A stretch of DNA of 12,979 nucleotides from Proteiniphilum sp. (GTDB lineage: Bacteria; Bacteroidota; Bacteroidia; Bacteroidales; Dysgonomonadaceae), in the NCBI GenBank assembly GCA_031284475.1, contig JAISZV010000072.1:1-12979 (forward strand), given 5' to 3'. The notes under the pieces were generated by a model, which was not told where the DNA came from, did no database searches, and saw nothing but the letters and a program-made list of their open reading frames with translations. The position numbers and the translations under genes were made by a program. Positions 7,667 to 12,979 of this stretch are shown piece after piece. Position 1 is the stretch's first letter; the number at the start of each line of letters is the position of its first letter.

Positions 7667-8488
7667 ATGACAAGCAGAAAATGGACAACCATCAAGGAAT
7701 ACGAAGATATTCTTTTCGACTTTTATAACGGGATCGCGCGGATTACCATCAACCGCCCGCGCTACCGTAACGCCTTTACTCCCACTACCACCGGCGAAAT
7801 GAGCGACGCCTTGCGCATCTGCCGTGAAGAGTCCGGCATCAGCGTGGTGGTGATCACCGGTGCGGGCAACAAAGCCTTTTGTTCGGGAGGAGACCAAAAC
7901 GTGAAAGGCAAAGGCGGTTACATCGGTAAGGACGGCGTGCCGCGCCTCAGCGTGTTAGACGTACAAAAGCAGATCCGGTCGATACCCAAACCGGTGATTG
8001 CGATGGTCAACGGATATGCTATCGGCGGGGGACATGTGCTGCACGTGGTTTGCGACCTGTCTATCGCGTCGGATAACGCCATCTTCGGACAAACCGGGCC
8101 GCGCGTGGGGAGTTTCGACGCAGGATTCGGCTCCTCTTACCTTGCCCGCATCGTGGGACAGAAAAAAGCCCGCGAAATATGGTTCCTTTGCCGGCAATAC
8201 AACGCGCAGGAAGCGCTTGACATGGGGTTGGTGAACAAAGTGACGCCGCTCGACAGACTGGAAGACGAGGTGGTGGAATGGGCGGAAACGATGATGCAAC
8301 ACAGCCCGTTGGCGCTCCGCATGATCAAGGCCGGACTGAACGCCGAATTAGACGGGCAGGCAGGCATACAGGAACTGGCCGGAGATGCGACAATGCTTTA
8401 CTATATGACCGACGAGGCGCAGGAAGGCAAACAGGCGTTTCTCGAAAAACGCAAACCGGATTTCAAACAATTCCCCAAACTACCCTGA
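7667..8488 (+). CDS. menB: 1,4-dihydroxy-2-naphthoyl-CoA synthase
   Basis: This crotonase-family enzyme closes the ring of o-succinylbenzoyl-CoA to DHNA-CoA. In the 273-residue protein the oxyanion-hole segments are FCSGGDQ (71-77) and [10 protein letters not shown] (117-125). [15 protein letters not shown] (141-155) carries the catalytic Asp151, and [14 protein letters not shown] (245-258) is the conserved MenB C-terminal segment. Gln142-Thr143-Gly144 and Trp172 (in [10 protein letters not shown]) match E. coli Gln154-Thr155-Gly156 and Trp184. These are features of the bicarbonate-dependent type I enzymes; type II enzymes have Asp in place of the Gly. I chose the ATG at 7667 ([15 protein letters not shown]). 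A GTG at 7622 would add 15 residues atypical for the family. It is separated from menD by 124 bp and from menC by 89 bp. Confidence 0.97.
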   Translation: MTSRKWTTIKEYEDILFDFYNGIARITINRPRYRNAFTPTTTGEMSDALRICREESGISVVVITGAGNKAFCSGGDQNVKGKGGYIGKDGVPRLSVLDVQKQIRSIPKPVIAMVNGYAIGGGHVLHVVCDLSIASDNAIFGQTGPRVGSFDAGFGSSYLARIVGQKKAREIWFLCRQYNAQEALDMGLVNKVTPLDRLEDEVVEWAETMMQHSPLALRMIKAGLNAELDGQAGIQELAGDATMLYYMTDEAQEGKQAFLEKRKPDFKQFPKLP

Positions 8489-8490
8489 AC

Positions 8491-8517
8491 AAGAGCCAAG
8501 AGCCGAGGCACAAGACC
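8491..8517. repeat. AAGAGCC heptamer repeat between menB and menC
   Basis: Immediately after the menB stop there are two perfect adjacent copies of AAGAGCC (8491-8497, 8498-8504), then a diverged copy (GAGGCAC, 8505-8511) and a partial one (AAGACC, 8512-8517). This gives a period of 7. It resembles the short low-complexity intergenic repeats I associate with Bacteroidales genomes; that association is from memory. Function unknown. Confidence 0.5.
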
Positions 8518-8552
8518 TTTTAAGCATGCGCCAGGGCGTAATGATGTTCAGG

Positions 8553-8570
8553 TTCGTTTCATAAAACGAA
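8553..8570 (+). promoter_or_regulatory. Small perfect hairpin just upstream of menC
   Basis: TTCGTTT (8553-8559) and AAACGAA (8564-8570) form a perfect 7-bp inverted repeat with a CATA loop. It ends 7 bases before the menC ATG, in the 89-bp menB-menC gap. It is A/T-rich at the loop end and has no T-tract after it, so it does not look like a terminator. It could affect menC translation or be a protein site, or it may be chance. Confidence 0.35.
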
Positions 8571-8577
8571 GATAATT

Positions 8578-9624
8578 ATGTTTCAAATAGAGATCAACCC
8601 CTATACGCTCCTGTTCAAACAACCGGCAGGCACATCGAGAGGCGTTTATACCGAGCACAAGGTATGGTATGTCGTTTTTCGGGACGTAGAGGACGAATCT
8701 CATTCCGGGATAGGCGAATGCGCGCCGCTTCATGACCTCAGTTGCGATTATGGCCCGCACTACGCCGAGACCCTCTCCTCCTTCTGTAAAATAACGGAAG
8801 AAAAACAGCGGGTCGATACGGAATTACTCCGCCATTACCCGTCGATCCTTTTCGGATTGGAAACGGCCATGCGGCGCTACCAACGGCGCACATGGCAGTT
8901 ATGGGACACTCCGTTCAGCCGGGGCGAGGAAGGCGTCGCCATCAACGGGCTTGTATGGATGGGAGATCATGCCGCCATGACGGAACAGATACAATCCTTG
9001 CTGTCAAGGGGCTTCCGTTGCATCAAACTCAAGATCGGGGCGACCGGTTTCGACCGGGAACTCGACCTGTTACGTTTTATCCGTAGCCGGTATACAGTAA
9101 AAGAAGTAACTTTGCGCGTAGATGCAAACGGGAACTTTGAATACAGGGACGTTATGGACAAACTCCGTCAACTGGCCGAACTCGACATACACTCCATCGA
9201 ACAACCCATTCCGGCCGGACTCCGGCAAGAGATGGCCGGATTATGCGCCTCTACTCCCCTGCCCATAGCTTTGGACGAAGAACTGATCGGGATTAACAAT
9301 CCCATCGAAAAGAAAAAACTGCTGGAAACGATCCGCCCCCAGTATATCATACTGAAACCGTCCCTGCACGGAGGGATAAACGGATGCGCCGAGTGGATCG
9401 GGTTAGCCGGAGAATTGAATATAGGATGGTGGATTACGTCGGCGCTGGAATCGAACATAGGACTCAACAGCATCGCACAGTGGTGCGCTACGTTCAACAA
9501 TCCGTTGCCGCAGGGATTAGGTACCGGAACGCTGTATGCCAACAATATCCCCATGCCTTTAGAGATCAGGGGAGACCGGTTATGGTTCAACCCGGAAGAA
9601 GGCTCCAAACAATTAATCCTATGA
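8578..9624 (+). CDS. menC: o-Succinylbenzoate synthase
   Basis: This enolase-superfamily enzyme dehydrates SHCHC to o-succinylbenzoate using Mg2+. The 348-residue protein has the muconate-lactonising-enzyme fold: a capping domain (1-115 plus the C-terminus) and a barrel. The catalytic KxK motif is CIKLKIG with Lys150 and Lys152. The metal ligands are Asp182 (RVDANGNF), Glu208 (IEQPI) and Asp233 (ALDEEL), and the second catalytic lysine is Lys260 (ILKPSLHGG). SALESNIGL (288-296) is the usual substrate-side motif. These correspond to Lys131/Lys133, Asp161/Glu190/Asp213 and Lys235 of E. coli MenC. Dipeptide epimerase or N-acylamino-acid racemase activity occurs in relatives, but its place between menB and menE argues for OSBS. 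The ATG at 8578 is the only sensible start, and the stop overlaps the menE start by 4 bp (ATGA, 9621-9624). Confidence 0.95.
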   Translation: MFQIEINPYTLLFKQPAGTSRGVYTEHKVWYVVFRDVEDESHSGIGECAPLHDLSCDYGPHYAETLSSFCKITEEKQRVDTELLRHYPSILFGLETAMRRYQRRTWQLWDTPFSRGEEGVAINGLVWMGDHAAMTEQIQSLLSRGFRCIKLKIGATGFDRELDLLRFIRSRYTVKEVTLRVDANGNFEYRDVMDKLRQLAELDIHSIEQPIPAGLRQEMAGLCASTPLPIALDEELIGINNPIEKKKLLETIRPQYIILKPSLHGGINGCAEWIGLAGELNIGWWITSALESNIGLNSIAQWCATFNNPLPQGLGTGTLYANNIPMPLEIRGDRLWFNPEEGSKQLIL

Positions 9625-10682
9625 ATGAAATACGTATCGAAGGTAAAATCTATGACCCGTCCGGTTTCATATCTCCTTTTCATCGTCAATTAAACCTGTT
9701 CCTGGAAGAGTGGTTCTCCCAATCTCCCACGCTCCGCCTCCGCACGTCAGGGTCAACGGGAACGCCGAAGGAAATCACCGTACGGAAAGAACAGATGTTG
9801 CAAAGCGCAAAGATCACGTGCGGCTTCTTCGGGCTGAAGAAGAACGACAAGGCATTACTCTGCCTGCCGCTGGAATATATTGCAGGCAAGATGATGGTCG
9901 TCCGCGCTTTATACGCCGGGTTGGATCTCTATCCCGTAGAGCCGGACGGCCATCCGCTTGCCCGGACGGACGTCCCGTTTGATTTTGCGGCGATGGCTCC
10001 GTTACAGGTATATAACTCCCTCCAGGTGAAAGAAGAAAAGCGGCGGCTCTCCCGGATCGGGCGGCTTATCATCGGCGGAGGTGCGATAGACGAAACGCTT
10101 GAGAAGGAACTGAAAGAATTTCCGAACGCGGTCTACTCCACCTACGGCATGACCGAAACCCTTTCGCATATCGCCCTGCGCAGGATCAGCGGAGCCGGAG
10201 CAGGCCGTTATTACACCCCTTTCCCATCCGTCAGTCTCACTTTATCCGAAGACGGCAGATTGATAGCGGACGCTCCTTTAGTCGCCGACAAGCCACTCGT
10301 AACCAACGATATTGCCGAACTCCTGCCGGACGGTACATTCCGCATCATCGGGAGAATAGACAACGTGATCAATTCCGGAGGTATCAAAGTGCAAATAGAA
10401 GAGGTTGAACAAGTTTTACGCCCTCACATCGCCGGCAACTTTGCGATCACATCCATCCCGCACCCTAAATTGGGCGAAGCAATCGTGCTCCTGACAGAAC
10501 AACCGATTGATCCCGTCGCCCTGGAGAATGCCATCAAACGGCTCCTTCCCCGCCATCAACAACCAATGCTTATTCATACCGCCGGCGCTATTCCGCAAAC
10601 GGGGAACGGAAAAACCGACCGCGCAGCAACAAAGCAACTCGCAGGAAAGATCAACCTGCCGTCGTCAAGATATATCCGCTAA
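9621..10682 (+). CDS. menE: o-Succinylbenzoate-CoA ligase (compact form)
   Basis: This ANL-superfamily adenylating enzyme activates o-succinylbenzoate with ATP and CoA. The 353 residues contain, in order, the P-loop TSGSTGTPKEI (42-52), the A5 motif YSTYGMTET (172-180), a TND variant of the TGD motif (228-230), GRIDNVINSGGIKVQIEEVE (244-263) and the A10 segment PQTGNGKTDR with the catalytic Lys331. E. coli and Bacillus MenE are about 450-490 residues; here the P-loop is only about 40 residues from the start, so most of the N-terminal subdomain that usually precedes it is missing. Short MenE proteins are, to my knowledge, normal in Bacteroidetes, so I read this as a lineage feature and not a truncation. 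I chose the ATG at 9621, which overlaps the menC stop as ATGA; the frame is open further upstream inside menC (to 9384), but that stretch is implausible. This is the last gene of the men run. Confidence 0.94.
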   Translation: MNEIRIEGKIYDPSGFISPFHRQLNLFLEEWFSQSPTLRLRTSGSTGTPKEITVRKEQMLQSAKITCGFFGLKKNDKALLCLPLEYIAGKMMVVRALYAGLDLYPVEPDGHPLARTDVPFDFAAMAPLQVYNSLQVKEEKRRLSRIGRLIIGGGAIDETLEKELKEFPNAVYSTYGMTETLSHIALRRISGAGAGRYYTPFPSVSLTLSEDGRLIADAPLVADKPLVTNDIAELLPDGTFRIIGRIDNVINSGGIKVQIEEVEQVLRPHIAGNFAITSIPHPKLGEAIVLLTEQPIDPVALENAIKRLLPRHQQPMLIHTAGAIPQTGNGKTDRAATKQLAGKINLPSSRYIR

Positions 10683-10749
10683 TACTATATTCCTGTAACA
10701 TTAAACGGTTATTTTTATCCGTCTGTGTGGTTTATAAAGGAAAATCATG

Positions 10750-10757
10750 TATTTTTG
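10750..10757 (+). promoter_or_regulatory. Bacteroidetes-type promoter -7 element for dapB-lepB
   Basis: TATTTTTG matches TAnnTTTG exactly and lies 22 bases before the dapB ATG (10780), the same element and spacing as at the SDR gene. The -33 region has only a poor match (TGTG at 10726-10729, consensus TTTG, 20-base spacer). The 97-bp menE-dapB gap shows no convincing terminator. The element overlaps the alternative upstream dapB start (10747), which argues against that start. Confidence 0.6.
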
Positions 10758-10779
10758 CCTGTCTAAACAAAGAAACCAA

Positions 10780-11505
10780 ATGAAGATAGCGCTTATCGGT
10801 TACGGAAAGATGGGGCATGAGATTGAAAAGATCGCCCGCGAAAGAGGCCACGAAATTGTGTCTGTTATTGACATGAACGAGGAGGAAAAATTCGGTTCCC
10901 CCGAATTTAAAAGCGCAGACGTAGCCATTGAGTTCACTTCCCCCGAATGTGCATTACAAAACTATCGACAAGCATTTGCCGCCGGGACTCCGGTGGTATC
11001 GGGGACAACCGGATGGCTTGCGCACCTCGACGAAATCAAAGAGGCATGCGAAAAAAACGGGAAGACATTTTTCTATGCCTCCAATTTCAGCCTGGGAGTA
11101 AATATCTTCTTCGCGCTGAACAACTACTTAGCCGGGCTGATGAACCGGTATCCCGCTTATGACGTGCGGATGGAAGAAACCCACCATATCCACAAAGCGG
11201 ATGCGCCCAGCGGTACGGCCATCACCCTGGCGGAAAGCATCCTGGCACATATCGACAGGAAAGAGGAATGGGCGTTGGGGAGCGATGCTCCGGACGAAAG
11301 CGCGCTACGCATCGACGCTTTTCGCGAGGGAGAAGTGCCGGGCCTCCATACCGTAATCTATGAATCTGCCGCCGATACCATCCGCATCACACACGATGCG
11401 AAAAACCGGGAAGGGTTCGCGCTCGGCGCCGTACTCGCCGCCGAATTTACCAAGGGGAAAAAAGGATTCCTTACAATGAACGATCTGTTGGATTTCACCC
11501 GCTAA
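10780..11505 (+). CDS. dapB: 4-Hydroxy-tetrahydrodipicolinate reductase
   Basis: It reduces hydroxy-tetrahydrodipicolinate to tetrahydrodipicolinate with NAD(P)H, in the lysine and meso-diaminopimelate pathway for peptidoglycan. In the 241-residue protein the nucleotide-binding motif GYGKMG is at 7-12 and the loop VSGTTGW is at 73-79. The catalytic and substrate-binding block [16 protein letters not shown] (132-147) carries His135, His136 and Lys139, equivalent to His159, His160 and Lys163 of E. coli DapB. The protein is about 30 residues shorter than E. coli DapB, as is common in Bacteroidetes. The start is the ATG at 10780 ([12 protein letters not shown]); ATG 10747 would add 11 unconserved residues and cover the -7 element. 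lepB follows after 14 bp, so the two are probably one transcription unit, separate from the men genes. Confidence 0.97.
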   Translation: MKIALIGYGKMGHEIEKIARERGHEIVSVIDMNEEEKFGSPEFKSADVAIEFTSPECALQNYRQAFAAGTPVVSGTTGWLAHLDEIKEACEKNGKTFFYASNFSLGVNIFFALNNYLAGLMNRYPAYDVRMEETHHIHKADAPSGTAITLAESILAHIDRKEEWALGSDAPDESALRIDAFREGEVPGLHTVIYESAADTIRITHDAKNREGFALGAVLAAEFTKGKKGFLTMNDLLDFTR

Positions 11506-11519
11506 TTTTTAAAATCAAT

Positions 11520-12979
11520 ATGAATATGACTATAAAAAAGAGACTCTCAGATACCTCACGCCGGCAATGGGTGTGGTTTGCCGTATGGGTAGCGGCTACG
11601 ATCCTGTTCTCCGCGTGGGTCGGTTCTCCGTGGATATTGCTCTTCATCCTGCTTTTTTTCGATACTTATATCACCAAGTTCATACCGTGGTCGTTCTGGA
11701 AGAAATCCAAGAACAACGCTTTCCGAAAAACTATGGAATGGGTGGACGCTATCCTGTTCGCGCTGATTGCCGTCTATTTCATCAATACTTTTTTCTTCCA
11801 GAATTACCAGATACCTTCTTCATCGCTTGAAAAATCGCTGTTAGTAGGCGATTTCCTGGCTGTAAGCAAACTGAGTTACGGCCCCCGCGCGCCCATCACG
11901 CCGTTATCGTTTCCCCTGGCGCAGCACACCATGCCGGTGATAGGAGGAAAATCATATATCGAAAAACCGCAGTGGAAATACAAGCGTTTAAAGGGATTCG
12001 GAGAAGTGAAAAGAAACGACATCGTAGTATTCAACTTCCCTACCGGCGATACTGTCGCCCTGAATCAGCAGGCAACGGACTTCTACCTGCTTTCAAAATA
12101 CAATCCCAACGGCAGCGCCGGCGTGCGGTCGGACAGGCGCACCTACGGCGAAATTGTTTATCGCCCGGTAGACCGGCGGGAAAATTACGTGAAACGTTGT
12201 ATAGGGCTTCCGGGAGAGACCATTGAGGTGAAAAACGACTCCGTTTTCATAGACGGAAACCTTCTGCCCAATCCACGGCTCTCGCAACACAACTATATGA
12301 TCCACACCGACGGCGCCGTTATTGCCGCTAATGTTTTCAGTGACTTGGGTATCAACAAAGCCGATTACTTCTCCCAGGATAACTACGGGCAAATTGTTCC
12401 CCGTTCGCAGGATCTGGCCGGCGCGGACAGCTTAAGCATGGCCCGGATCGGGTTATATCCCCGGAACGGCAACAACGGCAGGGTTTATTTCAACATACCG
12501 CTTACCGCCGAAATGCTGTCGCAACTGAAAGCCAAACCTTTTGTATGGGATGTGGTTAAAGAGAAAGAACAACCCGGACAGAATTATTATTATCCGCTCA
12601 ACTACGATATGGGATGGACGCGCGACGCTTTCGGCCCGTTATGGATACCCAAAAAAGGAACGACGGTCACTTTCGATACCGACGTCGATTTCAAAGTGGC
12701 AGCCTACGAGCGGTGTATCAAGGTCTATGAGGGCAACGACTTTGCCTATCGCGACGGTAAAGTGTATATCAACGGGGCGGTAGCCGATTCTTATACGTTC
12801 AGGTTCGATTATTACTTTATGATGGGAGATAACCGGCATAATTCCGCCGACTCACGCGTATGGGGATTTGTTCCTGAAGACCATATTGTGGGGCAACCCA
12901 TCCTTATCTGGCTATCACTGGAAAAAGATAACAACTGGTTCAACGGTAAAATAAGGTGGAAAAGATTGTTCCACAGCGC
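11520..12979 (+). CDS. lepB: Signal peptidase I (S26 family), partial at the right edge
   Basis: This membrane-bound serine/lysine peptidase removes signal peptides from exported proteins, with its active site on the periplasmic face. 486 codons are visible without a stop. N-terminal hydrophobic stretches at about 17-52 and 75-94 are the membrane anchors. Box B is PSSSLEKSL (99-107), placing the nucleophile at Ser102; the residue after it is Leu, where Met is usual, and Lys105 sits where Pro is usual. Box D is [11 protein letters not shown] (223-233) with the general-base Lys225. Box E is [15 protein letters not shown] (435-449). About 210 residues separate Lys225 from box E, much more than in E. 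coli LepB, a long insertion I associate with Bacteroidetes homologues. The start is ATG 11520 or 11526. The C-terminal end lies just outside the window, since box E is already passed. Confidence 0.96.
   Translation, partial: MNMTIKKRLSDTSRRQWVWFAVWVAATILFSAWVGSPWILLFILLFFDTYITKFIPWSFWKKSKNNAFRKTMEWVDAILFALIAVYFINTFFFQNYQIPSSSLEKSLLVGDFLAVSKLSYGPRAPITPLSFPLAQHTMPVIGGKSYIEKPQWKYKRLKGFGEVKRNDIVVFNFPTGDTVALNQQATDFYLLSKYNPNGSAGVRSDRRTYGEIVYRPVDRRENYVKRCIGLPGETIEVKNDSVFIDGNLLPNPRLSQHNYMIHTDGAVIAANVFSDLGINKADYFSQDNYGQIVPRSQDLAGADSLSMARIGLYPRNGNNGRVYFNIPLTAEMLSQLKAKPFVWDVVKEKEQPGQNYYYPLNYDMGWTRDAFGPLWIPKKGTTVTFDTDVDFKVAAYERCIKVYEGNDFAYRDGKVYINGAVADSYTFRFDYYFMMGDNRHNSADSRVWGFVPEDHIVGQPILIWLSLEKDNNWFNGKIRWKRLFHS

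Noticed and set aside
9168..9689. 173-codon minus-strand frame across the menC-menE junction
   Set aside because: Antisense to two genes with intact catalytic motifs; no recognisable domain.

Overview
The window looks like a chromosomal segment of a Bacteroidetes bacterium, most likely order Bacteroidales (Porphyromonadaceae/Dysgonomonadaceae-like). This rests on four things: a HAD-hotdog fusion protein known from Bacteroides and Porphyromonas menaquinone loci, two intergenic matches to the Bacteroidetes -7 promoter element TAnnTTTG, compact Bacteroidetes-style MenE and DapB, and a large signal peptidase I with a long insertion. The genus is my inference. Base composition and codon use look uniform across the window, and I see no insertion sequence, phage gene, CRISPR array, tRNA or rRNA.

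Layout. The left edge (1-128, minus) holds what looks like a HAD phosphatase (phosphoglycolate-phosphatase type) fragment whose N-terminal catalytic motif is missing. It abuts a short patch of GCACATT repeats. Next comes rnr (RNase R, minus, 209-2353). A 144-bp divergent gap with a clear Bacteroidetes promoter then leads into a long plus-strand run: an extended SDR (NAD-dependent epimerase family), a HAD-hotdog fusion DHNA-CoA thioesterase, menF, menD, a 124-bp gap, menB, a gap with a heptamer repeat and a small hairpin, menC and menE. A second clear promoter precedes dapB, followed 14 bp later by lepB (signal peptidase I), which runs off the right edge.

How the genes work together. MenF isomerises chorismate to isochorismate. 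MenD adds the succinyl-semialdehyde unit from 2-oxoglutarate to give SEPHCHC. MenC dehydrates SHCHC to o-succinylbenzoate, MenE makes the CoA ester, MenB closes the ring to DHNA-CoA, and the hotdog domain hydrolyses it to DHNA. MenH (SHCHC synthase) and the membrane steps (MenA, MenG/UbiE) are not encoded here. SDR to thioesterase (TGATG), thioesterase to menF (ATGA) and menC to menE (ATGA) overlap at stop/start, so translational coupling is likely. DapB (lysine/diaminopimelate synthesis) and LepB (protein export) look like a separate housekeeping unit.

Most of the window is an ordinary housekeeping and respiratory-quinone region. I do not see a convincing undescribed system. The points most worth a second look are the truncated HAD remnant next to repeats, the HAD domain with an altered motif IV in the fusion protein, the missing menH, and the unassigned SDR coupled to the menaquinone genes.
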